Positions 27,437 to 36,985 of a stretch of DNA of 64,000 nucleotides are shown piece by piece. This DNA comes from Bacteroidota bacterium. Its GTDB lineage: Bacteria > Bacteroidota > Bacteroidia > B-17B0 > Aurantibacillaceae. The notes beneath the pieces are model-generated. The model was not told the origin of the DNA. It saw nothing but the letters and a program-made list of their open reading frames with translations, and did not search any database. The stretch covers positions 1-64,000 of the forward strand of contig JAUXTT010000042.1 of NCBI GenBank assembly GCA_030684395.1. Reading direction: 5' to 3'. Both the position numbers and the translations under genes were made by a program. Each line of letters starts with the position of its first letter. Positions within the stretch are counted from its first letter, which is position 1.

Positions 27437-28039
27437 CTAAACAGGTATTTCAACGTTTTTGTCTTCCAGCATCTTTTTTAAATTAATCAAAGCATAACGC
27501 ATACGGCCTAAAGAGGTGTTGATACTTACCTTGGTAAAATCCGCTATCTCCTTAAAACTCATATCGTAATACATTCGCATTATAAGTACTTCTTTTTGTT
27601 CAGGAGGTAATTCATCTACCAACTGACGCATTGTTTTTTTAAATTCACTTTTTTCAATAGTGTAACTATCGTTTTTCTGAATATTCAAAATTGAAAATAT
27701 ATCAACTTCTTCCCCTTCATCGTTTACCACATTTGGAATTGTCGGCATTTTTTTGATTCTTCTAAAATGGTCAATCACCAAATTACGTGCAATTCGAATA
27801 ACCCAGGGTAAAAATTTACCATCTTCGTAGTAATTCCCGGCTTTCAAAGAGTTTATCACTTTAAAGAACGTATCCTGAAAAATATCCTCTGTTAACTCCT
27901 TATTCCGAACAATCAAATAAATAGAAGAATATACTCTCCTTTTATGACGGGTAACCAATTCAGCTAAAGCCGATTCATCACCATTTACGTACATAAACAC
28001 CAGCTGATTGTCATCAATTAATCGCTTACTCATAGGCAC
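27437..28039 (-). CDS. ECF-type RNA polymerase sigma factor
   Basis: A 200-residue sigma-70 family factor. Region 2 spans about residues 20-90 with RNKELTEDIFQDTFFKVI (core-binding and -10 recognition) and WVIRIARNLVIDHFRR; region 4 (about 135-190) has LPPEQKEVLIMRMYYDMSFKEIADF followed by TSLGRMRYALINLKK, the helix-turn-helix for the -35. There is no anti-sigma gene next to it and no FecR-like neighbour, so it is not of the SusC-linked type. It matches the stand-alone sigma factors conserved in Bacteroidota. Confidence 0.92.
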   Translation of the reverse strand: MPMSKRLIDDNQLVFMYVNGDESALAELVTRHKRRVYSSIYLIVRNKELTEDIFQDTFFKVINSLKAGNYYEDGKFLPWVIRIARNLVIDHFRRIKKMPTIPNVVNDEGEEVDIFSILNIQKNDSYTIEKSEFKKTMRQLVDELPPEQKEVLIMRMYYDMSFKEIADFTKVSINTSLGRMRYALINLKKMLEDKNVEIPV

Positions 28040-28216
28040 ATTTTTTACTTAATTAGTTGAAATCTTAAAATGTAAAAAGTAGATGTTTGCCTATGGTTCC
28101 TCCTTGGATTAAATTAAATGATTAGAACAATTTTAGTGATTTTTTTCTAATGCCACAAGAAATCAATGTTAATTAACATCGAAAAAGGGATAATCCATTG
28201 AAAAACAGAGGTAAAA

Positions 28217-28870
28217 CTACTTACGTTTCAGTTTACCTTCTTTCCAGGATTTGATAAATTTTGCCCAGGCAACAGGATTCAATAAGTTATTTGGAGGGTA
28301 CTGGCCTGCGTAATACAACTTAGTGTATTGCCGTTGCATGGCGTAACTATAATTACCCTGTGCATCCATCGAAATTCCCTTTGCCAGTTCACGCATTTCA
28401 GCCTCTTCCAGGTTTTTTTGCGCACGATCATAATCGTTGTGGGCTACATCAAGTTTTAAAAATGCTTTTTTAAACTCATCCCTGCTGGGCCAGGCATAAA
28501 TTGTAGCCGTAGGGAGTTCAACGGTATCTTTTCTTAAAACCTGAATAATAGAATAATGTGCGGAACTGAGTGTATCAGGAATTTTATAAATACCGTCTTT
28601 ATACGCAACAGAGAAAAATTCTATCTCATCACCCGGAGAAGCAACCAAAGTGAAAAAGCCGTAAAAATCGCTTATAGTACCATGAGTTGTTCCTTTTACT
28701 ATAATAGAGGTAAATGGCAGCGGACGTAGACTATCACTTTCTACAACAACACCTGAAAATTGAACCAGTTTTTTCAGGTCTTTTTTATTGGAAGTGGCTG
28801 TTTGTGAGTTAAGCGTACAGAAAACTAACACAAAAAGCAAGGTAGCTATTGATTTTACAGATAATTTCAT
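28217..28870 (-). CDS. Secreted carboxypeptidase-regulatory-like domain protein
   Basis: A 217-residue exported protein. Signal peptide MKLSVKSIATLLFVLVFCTLNSQ, which fixes the start at 28868-28870 (an ATG eleven codons upstream would spoil it); a strong GGGAGG lies just before. Residues about 35-110 form a CarboxypepD_reg-like beta sandwich (FSGVVVESDSLRPLPFTSIIVKG, then GTISDFYGFFTLVASPGD). The C-terminal half is charged and helical (NDYDRAQKNLEEAEMRELAKG). No TonB plug or barrel follows. Function unknown; small proteins of this architecture are common in Bacteroidota. Confidence 0.8.
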   Translation of the reverse strand: MKLSVKSIATLLFVLVFCTLNSQTATSNKKDLKKLVQFSGVVVESDSLRPLPFTSIIVKGTTHGTISDFYGFFTLVASPGDEIEFFSVAYKDGIYKIPDTLSSAHYSIIQVLRKDTVELPTATIYAWPSRDEFKKAFLKLDVAHNDYDRAQKNLEEAEMRELAKGISMDAQGNYSYAMQRQYTKLYYAGQYPPNNLLNPVAWAKFIKSWKEGKLKRK

Positions 28871-29032
28871 CCTCCCAAAAATACATATTTCGTTTAAATA
28901 CACATCGCTAATTATAGTTAAAAAGCATTTAATTAGAAACAGATAGTTTGTAAATCAAAACTAATACGGGTTATGAAAATACTCTATTGAATACATCTTA
29001 ATTCCAAGTGAGATTTCAAAATAAATACAATA

Positions 29033-31111
29033 TTAATCATTCATTACTAATATTTTAGCATTTCCATTTTTTGTTTCTATAAAGTATATCCCGTTTTTAA
29101 GACTTGAAACATCAATATACTCATCGTAATTCGCTTTACCTTCAATTACTATATTTCCTACAGAATTAAACATCTTAAACGAAACGGATTTTTCGTGAAG
29201 GTTTTGAGATTTTATCTTAAATTTTTGTTTCACCGGATTCGGATAAACAACAAGATCTATCTTATTGATGTTTGAACTAATTTCCTGTATACTTACTCCA
29301 GGAGCTTGTGGTTCGGGACCGAACCTGACAATAGAATGGTTGGCCCCACATAAAAAAACTGTTGATGTATCATATACAAATGCTCCTAATGCCTCAAAAG
29401 GGTAATAGTTTTTTTCCCATGTTAAACCACCATCTCTTGTACGGTAAGTATCTTCCTTATAGTTAGGAGCTGTTCCATACATGATCCCATTGGTTTTGTC
29501 TGAAAAATGGAAAAGTGGTAAGCCCAGACCTGGCGATAATACTTGCGAATAGGTTGCTCCTCCATCAATAGTTTTATATAAAGTAGAATATCCTATAACA
29601 ACACCGGTGTCTTTATTCATGAAGTGGATTGCCCTTACATCATGCAGTGAGATCGGGGAGTTATTAATGGCAACCCAATTATTGCCTGCATCAATTGTTT
29701 TATAGATAACAAGGCCCGTAGATCCCATAAAACCTAATGTGTCATTCACGAAGCACATCGACTGAAGACCGGTGCTTGCAGAAAAGGATCTATTAGACCA
29801 GGTAGCTCCTCCATTTGTTGTTTTATATACGGTGCCATAATCTCCATAAATGAAACCAAGATTTTGATTATAGAAATATATCTTATTAAATGTTGCTCCT
29901 GTTATGGTTACAGGTGTCCAACTATTGCCTCCATTTGTTGTTTTATAATATTTATTTGGGCCATTTCCAACAGTTAAAAATCCAACATTTTGGTTTACAA
30001 AATGTACATCTCTTAATGTTGAACTTGTTACAAAGTTGTAAGACCAGGTATTTCCGCCATCATTTGTTTTGAAAAAATTATAATCATTTCCATCAATCCC
30101 ATATCCAAAATTATAATCATAAAATTTAATAACTGAATTATCGCCGATATGATTGTGTGGCGCATAATCTTTCCACTCATGTAACAACGAGTCGTATTTG
30201 GTTATTTCACCTCTTGTTCCGGTAATAAGCCCATAACCCCCATTAGAAAAGCAGATGGAAGTTGTTGTGAAAAAATTTGGAGTAGCTTCATTTATCCAAC
30301 TTGTTCCATAATTGGTTGATGTATAAACATCTCCCTGGCCTGACAGGGCAAATATTTTTGTGTTTTTTCTACATGCTAACGCCACAGCTGAATTTCCCCA
30401 ATAAACCTGAGTCCAGGAATTCCCTAAATCACTGGTTTTAAAAATTTTACCATCACCGCTGTAAAAGAAACCTAAGGTGTCATTAAGAAAAAGAACATCA
30501 ATTGCCTGATATGTAGGTCCTACATTTTTACTGAGATTATAATTGATCCCCCCATCTATGGTTTTGTATAAAGTACCATTTGAAAATGCTATAAAACCTG
30601 TATCCCTGTTCAAAAAATTCACCTTCATGGGAGCCCATCCAGAAACAGGGTGTTTGTACCTAAACAAGGTTCCATTTAAATCTTTATACAACGTGTCTGA
30701 TGAGCAATAAAAGTTTGTAGAATCATCTAATTTTTGAATTACGGTAAGATTGAATGAATTTCCGGAATAGATAGTATCAAAGGTCAAGGTACCATTTTGT
30801 GTGTTTAAAATATACTCTTTACCATAGCTCCTCGACAACACAATACCATTTAAGCTATCACAAAAAGAAGCGTCCAAAAACAGGCAGTCATCATTATACA
30901 CTTTTTGAGTCCATGTTCCACCTGTGTCGTTGCTTACAAGGAGTGTAGAGTTACGCGAGGCAATCAAAAATTTACTATCACTAAGGGCAATAACTTTATT
31001 TTGATAGATGCCCGTAGGTAAAGGATACAGGTATTTATAAGGCAATTGAATTCCGGGAGTTTGGGCAATTGCATATTGAATAATCGTGAAAAATAAGGCA
31101 AAGTACTTCAT
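29033..31111 (-). CDS. T9SS type A cargo with YCF48/BNR-like beta-propeller
   Basis: A 692-residue exported protein with signal peptide MKYFALFFTIIQYAIAQ. About ten beta-propeller blades of the YCF48/photosystem II stability factor type repeat the pattern LYKTIDGGxxY or VYKTTNGGATW followed by F.D...G (for example near residues 184, 342, 390, 430, 512). The C-terminal 75 residues carry the type A sorting signal: VYPNPVKQKFKI, SLKNGIYFIETKNG and a final KILVMND. It should therefore cross the outer membrane by T9SS and stay on the surface or be released. Ligand or substrate unknown; no operon partner on the same strand. Confidence 0.88.
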   Translation of the reverse strand: MKYFALFFTIIQYAIAQTPGIQLPYKYLYPLPTGIYQNKVIALSDSKFLIASRNSTLLVSNDTGGTWTQKVYNDDCLFLDASFCDSLNGIVLSRSYGKEYILNTQNGTLTFDTIYSGNSFNLTVIQKLDDSTNFYCSSDTLYKDLNGTLFRYKHPVSGWAPMKVNFLNRDTGFIAFSNGTLYKTIDGGINYNLSKNVGPTYQAIDVLFLNDTLGFFYSGDGKIFKTSDLGNSWTQVYWGNSAVALACRKNTKIFALSGQGDVYTSTNYGTSWINEATPNFFTTTSICFSNGGYGLITGTRGEITKYDSLLHEWKDYAPHNHIGDNSVIKFYDYNFGYGIDGNDYNFFKTNDGGNTWSYNFVTSSTLRDVHFVNQNVGFLTVGNGPNKYYKTTNGGNSWTPVTITGATFNKIYFYNQNLGFIYGDYGTVYKTTNGGATWSNRSFSASTGLQSMCFVNDTLGFMGSTGLVIYKTIDAGNNWVAINNSPISLHDVRAIHFMNKDTGVVIGYSTLYKTIDGGATYSQVLSPGLGLPLFHFSDKTNGIMYGTAPNYKEDTYRTRDGGLTWEKNYYPFEALGAFVYDTSTVFLCGANHSIVRFGPEPQAPGVSIQEISSNINKIDLVVYPNPVKQKFKIKSQNLHEKSVSFKMFNSVGNIVIEGKANYDEYIDVSSLKNGIYFIETKNGNAKILVMND

Positions 31112-31401
31112 ACAAAAAAGGTTAAGGGTTAGTGTTTAATATCAATATGGTTTAGTGTATCATTTGCTAAACTAACTAAAAAAAATGATTTTATAAAAAT
31201 CACCTTTTTAAGAGGAATAGCTGGTTGGTAAATTTCTTTTTATATACTTTTAAAAGGAAATGCAAGGGAAATCCCAATTAACCAATGTTAACTTATTGTT
31301 ACGATAAAATACTCTTATCTACACTTATTTAACCAATAGGTAACACTGCCTTAAAAATTACCTGATGTAAATGGTCGAATTTTGTGGAAAATAATTTAAC
31401 A

Positions 31402-34278
31402 ATGAAAAGCATTTTTTTATCATTTGTATTTCTTCTTACTTCTGCTTCTACGCTGCTTGCTCAATCAGGCAAAATTACCGGAAAAGTAATAGATGCCAAA
31501 TCGGGTGAAACTTTGCCCGGGGCAAGCGTATTGATAGAAGGGACCACAAAAGGTGCGGCAACTGATTTTGATGGTAATTATAGTATTACTCTGGAGCCCG
31601 GAATATATAATGTTATTTGCAAATATGTTTCTTATTCTAATAAAGTAATTAAAGATATTGAAGTAAAAGCAGGGGATGTTATCAACGTTAATTTCTCCAT
31701 GGAAGAGCCCAAAGGAGATACATTAGGTGAAGTAACCATTACAGCTACCATGAGCAAGGAAAACACCAATGCTGTATTAATTATGCAAAAAAACAATGCC
31801 AGTGTAAGTGATGGAATCTCAGCAGAAAATATTAAAAAAACACCGGACAGAAACACAAGTGATGTATTAAAGCGTGTAAGTGGTGCCAGTATTCAGGATA
31901 ATAAATTTGCAATCATTAGAGGGATGAATGATCGTTACAACGCTGCATTTATTAATGGTGCCCCATTGCCAAGTACGGAGAGCGATCGCAAAGCTTTTTC
32001 ATTTGACATTTTTCCGGCAAATATGCTGGATAACCTGATCATTGTAAAAACCGCTACTCCTGATATGCCCGGGGATTTTGCAGGTGGGGTGATTATGATC
32101 AATACTAAGGACATCCCGGATAAAAACCAGCAAACCATTTCCATTGGTGGTGGATACAACGGTTTAACTACTGGTAAAGACTTTTATGTTCGTGATGCAA
32201 AAAACAAATACGCCTGGTTAGGGTTGGATGATGGGAAAAGAGCTTTACCTGAAGATATGCCTTCTTATGAAGATTATAAAAAAGTAACCGATAATTTAAA
32301 GAAAACGGAGTACGCGAAAAAAATGATGTATGATTGGGGCATTAAAACAAAAAAGGCAATGCCAAATATGAATTTGCAATACACTCTTGCACAAAATTTT
32401 AAACTGTTCAAAAAACAAACAGGCCTTTTATTTGCACTCACCTATCAAAACAATTTGCAAACAAATTATCAGCAAAGAAGCGAATATGATATAACTCCTA
32501 CAGGATCGGTAAAAACACTCGAATTCAATGATACTGTTTCTAACAGAAATACCCTCTCCTCTGCCCTGCTAAACTTTGCCTATAAGTTTAACGAAAACAA
32601 TCAGATCAGCATAAAAAACATGGCCAGCATTAATAGCGACGATCGTGTTACAGTTCGTTGGGGATTACGTAATGCCAACGATCCGGACCCGTATCATGAA
32701 AAATCATCGGTAAGATGGTTCACACAAAATATATTCTACACTTCTCAATTAACAGGTGATCATATCTTCGGAAAATCAAAGATCAAACTAAAATGGACTG
32801 GTGGTTATAGTGGTGTTAAACGTACCGTTCCTGCCATGAACAGAAATGTTTATCAGATCAACAGTACAGGAAAATACATTGCACAGGTAATTGATAACAG
32901 TGATCCACAGGGTGGAGGTAATATGTTTTTTTCCAATACCAATGAAGAAATCCTGAGCTTACGTTATGATTTTACTATCCCTGCAAATATTAAAAAAATA
33001 AATAACGAAATAAAAATTGGTGCGTACCATCAAATAAGAAGCAGGGAATTCAGTGCCCGTAATTTCAAATTTGCTCCGTACAAAAAAGGAATTAGTGTTA
33101 AGCCTAACGACTCTATATTGTATTTACCGGATGCTGAGATTTTTGCCGTAGAGAACATGGGCATTATTAATGCGCCAAAACCATACAACGGCGGATTTAA
33201 ATTGAACGAAATCACAAAAGCATCTGATAGTTATAATGCAGGTTCTGTGTTGCATGCAGCTTATGCAATGTTCGACACCAGGTTTTTCAACTACCATCGA
33301 ATTGTTTGGGGCGCACGTATTGAATCATACAACCAACATTTTGATTATGTTCAGGAAGCTACTAACGAGTCAACTTCGGTTGATACAAATGTAGTAGATG
33401 TTTTACCTTCTGTTAATTATATCTATTCTATTTCTAAAACAATGAACCTTCGTGCAAGTTATTACAGAACGGTTTCCCGCCCGGAGTTCAGAGAATTAGC
33501 CCCGTTTGCATTTTATAATTTCATTCAATTAAATATCTGGTCGGGTGATCCACATTTAAAAAGAGCTTTAATTGATAATTACGATCTTCGTTATGAAATT
33601 TATCCGGGAGCAGGGCAGGTTTTATCAGTTACCGGTTTCTATAAAAATTTAAATTCACCAATCGAAGCTGTTCAAAGAACAGGTGTATCAGGTGATCCTG
33701 AGTTGTATTACACAAATGTACCGGGTGTAACTAATATTGGAGGTGAATTGGAATACAGAATTAAATTAAGTGCATTTACCAAAAAAGATTCGTCTGTGTT
33801 TTTAAACAACACTACCGTATTCACTAATTTCTCCTACATTAAATCTGAAGTAAATAATTCCAATGTTATTGGTCAAACAAAAAGACCATTGCAAGGACAA
33901 TCTCCTTACCTGATTAATGCAGGGATTCAGTTCTTACATCCTGACAAAGACTGGTCGGTAAGTTTATCTTACAATGTAGTTGGGCAAAGAATTTTTGTGG
34001 TAGGTAATGTTCAGGAATTCAACATTTGGGAAAAACAACGTAATGTAGTAGATTTCCAAATGACCAAAATCTTTAAGAAAAAACTGGAACTAAAATTCAA
34101 TGTTCGTGATATGGTTGGTCAGGACCAGATTTTCTATCAAAACACGGATGAGAACGACTCTACGTTAAGCGACAAACAAAAACGTAAAAACAGCAAATAC
34201 CAGGAAGGTAAAGATGATGTTGTTTGGAAAATAAAATACGCCCCTACTTTTAGTTTTGGAATTAGTTACAAGTTTTAA
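31402..34278 (+). CDS. TonB-dependent receptor with carboxypeptidase-regulatory domain
   Basis: A 958-residue outer-membrane receptor. Signal peptide MKSIFLSFVFLLTSASTLLAQ; CarboxypepD_reg-like domain at about 22-105 (GKITGKVIDAKSGETLPGASVLIEG in part); plug domain at about 110-230 (RNTSDVLKRVSGASIQ, GMNDRYNAAFINGAPLPS, DMPGDFAGGVI); then a 22-strand barrel ending in the aromatic FSFGISYKF. The ATG at 31402 is chosen; a GTG six codons upstream adds only MENNLT. No SusD follows, so it is not a Sus-type glycan pair; instead a surface beta-helix protein comes next. The transported substrate is unknown. Confidence 0.93.
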   Translation: MKSIFLSFVFLLTSASTLLAQSGKITGKVIDAKSGETLPGASVLIEGTTKGAATDFDGNYSITLEPGIYNVICKYVSYSNKVIKDIEVKAGDVINVNFSMEEPKGDTLGEVTITATMSKENTNAVLIMQKNNASVSDGISAENIKKTPDRNTSDVLKRVSGASIQDNKFAIIRGMNDRYNAAFINGAPLPSTESDRKAFSFDIFPANMLDNLIIVKTATPDMPGDFAGGVIMINTKDIPDKNQQTISIGGGYNGLTTGKDFYVRDAKNKYAWLGLDDGKRALPEDMPSYEDYKKVTDNLKKTEYAKKMMYDWGIKTKKAMPNMNLQYTLAQNFKLFKKQTGLLFALTYQNNLQTNYQQRSEYDITPTGSVKTLEFNDTVSNRNTLSSALLNFAYKFNENNQISIKNMASINSDDRVTVRWGLRNANDPDPYHEKSSVRWFTQNIFYTSQLTGDHIFGKSKIKLKWTGGYSGVKRTVPAMNRNVYQINSTGKYIAQVIDNSDPQGGGNMFFSNTNEEILSLRYDFTIPANIKKINNEIKIGAYHQIRSREFSARNFKFAPYKKGISVKPNDSILYLPDAEIFAVENMGIINAPKPYNGGFKLNEITKASDSYNAGSVLHAAYAMFDTRFFNYHRIVWGARIESYNQHFDYVQEATNESTSVDTNVVDVLPSVNYIYSISKTMNLRASYYRTVSRPEFRELAPFAFYNFIQLNIWSGDPHLKRALIDNYDLRYEIYPGAGQVLSVTGFYKNLNSPIEAVQRTGVSGDPELYYTNVPGVTNIGGELEYRIKLSAFTKKDSSVFLNNTTVFTNFSYIKSEVNNSNVIGQTKRPLQGQSPYLINAGIQFLHPDKDWSVSLSYNVVGQRIFVVGNVQEFNIWEKQRNVVDFQMTKIFKKKLELKFNVRDMVGQDQIFYQNTDENDSTLSDKQKRKNSKYQEGKDDVVWKIKYAPTFSFGISYKF

Positions 34279-34296
34279 AAGAAAACACCAACAATC

Positions 34297-34325
34297 AAGC
34301 CTCGCTCAAAGCGGGGCTTTTTTAT
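34297..34325 (+). terminator. Terminator of the TonB receptor gene
   Basis: AAGCCTCGCT and AGCGGGGCTT (one G-T pair) form a 10-bp stem with a three-base loop, followed by six or more T. Confidence 0.85.
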
Positions 34326-34394
34326 TAACATTGCCATAATACACTAGTAAGCAAATCGTAACCTTTAGCTTAAGTTAATAAAATGTAATAGCAA

Positions 34395-34402
34395 TAGCTT
34401 TG
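34395..34402 (+). promoter_or_regulatory. -7 promoter element of the beta-helix gene
   Basis: TAGCTTTG matches TAnnTTTG exactly, 29 bases before the ATG. Together with the terminator just upstream it shows this gene has its own promoter. Confidence 0.6.
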
Positions 34403-34431
34403 TGGCATAATTAAAAATCAAAAAACACAAA

Positions 34432-36099
34432 ATGAAAAAAATTTACTTTTCTGCTTTAGCACTTATGGTTGCAGGTGCTGTTAATGCGCAAGGTTGGTGG
34501 ACAGGAACCTCTTACAGAGGAGCTTTTCCTCAAACAGATGGTTTAACCGGAATAGCTTCAAACGACTGGACTGCGGGTTGGACAAACTTTTCTCCTGAAG
34601 ATGCTGCTTATGGTGCTCCAACTGTAACAGTAAGTTCTGACATTACAGCTAATACAACCTGGACAACAGGAAGCATAGTTTTATTACAAAATAAAATATA
34701 TGTAAAGAATGGTGCTACACTTACTATTCAGCCAGGTGTTATTGTACGTGGTGAAAAAGCTTCACAGGGTACATTAATAATTACACGTGGTTCAAAAATT
34801 AATGCTCAGGGAACTGCTCAGGCTCCTATTGTTTTCACATCAGCTGAGGCCGATGTTGATCGTGCTCCCGGAGATTGGGGAGGAGTTTTGATTTTAGGAA
34901 ACGGAATCTTAAACCAACCGGGTGGTGTTGCAAATGTGGAAGGTTTAACTGCTACTTCAGATACTCAATATGGTGGAAATGATAATTCTGATTCATCAGG
35001 AGTATTTTCTTATTGCCGTATCGAGTTTTCAGGAATTGCTTTGCAGCCTAACAAAGAAACCAATGGTTTAACGTTAGCTGCTGTTGGTAACAGAACTAAA
35101 TTAGATCACATTCAAATTTCATTTTCGGGTGATGATGGAATCGAGTGGTTTGGCGGGCACACCAATACTAAATACGTTATTTCTTTCCGTTCACTGGATG
35201 ATGATTTTGATACAGACTTTGGAGCAAAAGGAAATGTTCAGTTTGGCTTAGCTGTAAGAGATGCAGACTTATCGGATGCAGCAGGTGATTCAAATGGATT
35301 TGAATCTGACAATGAGGGAACTTCTCCTTATCTGGCTCAACCAAAAACAAGTCTTGTGTTTTCTAACATAACAATGGTTGGACCACTGCGTAATGGAACA
35401 GTTACACTACCCGGAACTGAAAAGTTTGAGCGTGCAGTTTACACAAGAAGAAACACAAACATTGGTATTTACAATTCCATTTTTACTTCATGGGAAAAAG
35501 GATGGCATGTAAAAGATGCTGTTACTAATGATAACTTTGCTGCAGATTCAACCCGTTTTGCAAATAATATTATCTCTTCTGATATTGCAACCACATTTGT
35601 TATTGACGGAGCATCTAACTCTACAACTACTTTCTATAACACATACGCAGCTTTAATGTCTATTGATACTGCAAGTACAAATGCTCAGATCAATTTCGTT
35701 AACGGTTTTGCAGCTAACTTAAGTTCAGTACCTGATTACAGATTAGATCCTACTTCTGTTGCAATTTCAGGTGCTTCATTTAACCATCCGGCTTTTGCAA
35801 ACAATGTTATTGGAGTTAAAGAAAATAAGAACGAAACTGTTTCTTCAGTAAAAGTTTATCCTAACCCTGCTGCAAATAATGTATCGGTTAAATTAAACAT
35901 GGTGCAAACTGAAACTGTTTCTGTAAACATTTACGACATTACAGGAAAAAATGTAGCAACTGTTTATGCAAATGAATTGTTGAATGAAGGGACTCACACA
36001 CTTTCTGTTAATACTTCAACTTTTGATAACGGAATGTATTTTGTAAGCATTACAACTAATTCTACAAAGCAAACAGTAAAACTTATCATCAATAAGTAA
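34432..36099 (+). CDS. T9SS type A surface beta-helix protein
   Basis: A 555-residue cargo protein. Signal peptide MKKIYFSALALMVAGAVNAQ; from about residue 50 a parallel beta-helix of the kind often found beside Bacteroidota TonB receptors (TWTTGSIVLLQNKIYVKNGATLTI, VIVRGEKASQGTLIITRGSKI, DWGGVLILGNG, GDDGIEWFGGHTNTKYVISF, LDDDFDTDFGAKGNVQF, quoted in parts). The acidic loop LDDDFDTDFG could bind metal. C-terminal sorting domain: VYPNPAANNVSV and FDNGMYFVSITTN ending KLIINK. It probably works with the receptor upstream at the surface, but no substrate is known. Confidence 0.88.
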   Translation: MKKIYFSALALMVAGAVNAQGWWTGTSYRGAFPQTDGLTGIASNDWTAGWTNFSPEDAAYGAPTVTVSSDITANTTWTTGSIVLLQNKIYVKNGATLTIQPGVIVRGEKASQGTLIITRGSKINAQGTAQAPIVFTSAEADVDRAPGDWGGVLILGNGILNQPGGVANVEGLTATSDTQYGGNDNSDSSGVFSYCRIEFSGIALQPNKETNGLTLAAVGNRTKLDHIQISFSGDDGIEWFGGHTNTKYVISFRSLDDDFDTDFGAKGNVQFGLAVRDADLSDAAGDSNGFESDNEGTSPYLAQPKTSLVFSNITMVGPLRNGTVTLPGTEKFERAVYTRRNTNIGIYNSIFTSWEKGWHVKDAVTNDNFAADSTRFANNIISSDIATTFVIDGASNSTTTFYNTYAALMSIDTASTNAQINFVNGFAANLSSVPDYRLDPTSVAISGASFNHPAFANNVIGVKENKNETVSSVKVYPNPAANNVSVKLNMVQTETVSVNIYDITGKNVATVYANELLNEGTHTLSVNTSTFDNGMYFVSITTNSTKQTVKLIINK

Positions 36100-36107
36100 T
36101 CTATTTT

Positions 36108-36150
36108 AAAGCCCCTGACCCTAAACGAAATTGAAGGCAGGGGCTTTTCT
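36108..36150 (+). terminator. Terminator of the beta-helix gene
   Basis: AAAGCCCCTG (36108-36117) pairs with CAGGGGCTTT (36138-36147), followed by a short T-rich tract; loop of 20 bases. Confidence 0.8.
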
Positions 36151-36199
36151 TTAAATTACCAAGTAAAGTAAAAATCAATTAATTGTTCTACTAACATTA

Positions 36200-36874
36200 A
36201 TGGCAAGCTCCTCTTCTATATTAATTTGTGACCGCGATGTTTACACTCTTATTGCCCTTAAGGAACAATTGGTTGAATTAGGCTTTGATGTTATCACTTG
36301 TGTTTCAAAAAAAGAATTATACGATTTTCTAAACCGGTATAAGGTTGATGTATTGTTAATGGATCTTACTCTCGACGATTCTGACGCAATTGTTTTGTGT
36401 CAGGAAATCAGGACAAAAAAAGAGATTCAACAACCTTATATTATTATTTACAGCGAAAAAACAGAAGATTTTATTCAAATAACCTCTTTTAATTCGGGAG
36501 CGGATGACTTCATAATTAAACCGTTAAAACCTGTTATTGTAGCTGCCCGGATTAAAGCAATGCTTCGCAGAGGGCAACAGGCAATAGCTGCAAAGGCAAT
36601 GCCCCGAAAAGGAGTTATAATAGACAAAGAAAGTTACCGGATTATAAAAGATAATGTATCTCTTTCATTGCCCCGCAAGGAATTTGAAATGCTAAATTTA
36701 TTATTCTCTAACCCTAATAAGGTTTTCAGCAGAAAAGAAATAGCTGAGGAAATCTGGAACGATGAAAATGTTTCCAAACAACGCACCATTGATATTCATA
36801 TCCGTAATATTCGCAAAACACTTGGTTATGAAATCGTGAAAACGATTAAAGGTGTTGGGTACTGTATCCAATAA
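36200..36874 (+). CDS. OmpR/PhoB-type response regulator (orphan)
   Basis: A 224-residue two-domain regulator. Receiver domain (1-120): acidic pair D11 and D13, phospho-acceptor D55 in VLLMDLTLDD, conserved K in DFIIKPLKP. DNA-binding winged helix (about 130-224): LPRKEFEMLNLLFSNPNKVFSRKEIAEEIW and the recognition helix region QRTIDIHIRNIRKTLG, ending IKGVGYCI. No histidine kinase gene lies within the window, so its input is unknown. Position between two T9SS cargo genes and after the TonB receptor suggests, without proof, that it controls them. Confidence 0.95.
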   Translation: MASSSSILICDRDVYTLIALKEQLVELGFDVITCVSKKELYDFLNRYKVDVLLMDLTLDDSDAIVLCQEIRTKKEIQQPYIIIYSEKTEDFIQITSFNSGADDFIIKPLKPVIVAARIKAMLRRGQQAIAAKAMPRKGVIIDKESYRIIKDNVSLSLPRKEFEMLNLLFSNPNKVFSRKEIAEEIWNDENVSKQRTIDIHIRNIRKTLGYEIVKTIKGVGYCIQ

Positions 36875-36985
36875 CAGTATACTTAACAACACTTAAGTCC
36901 GGAATTGTTTTTTTCAAATTACTTTATCAACAAAATAAAGGGTTATCGTCATTAAAAGCCTACCTTCGCCACTTATCTATTTTAA

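Noticed and set aside
28876-28883. TATTTTTG on the minus strand as the promoter of the carboxypeptidase-regulatory-like gene
   Set aside because: It overlaps a strong GGGAGG ribosome-binding site directly before the ATG, which would be useless in a leaderless message; the real promoter is probably further upstream.
31402-36099. A SusC/SusD glycan-uptake pair
   Set aside because: The receptor is followed by a T9SS beta-helix protein, not a SusD lipoprotein, so the Sus label would be wrong.
36200-36874. Naming the response regulator phoB
   Set aside because: Only the domain architecture supports it; there is no phoR, pst or phoU gene in the window.
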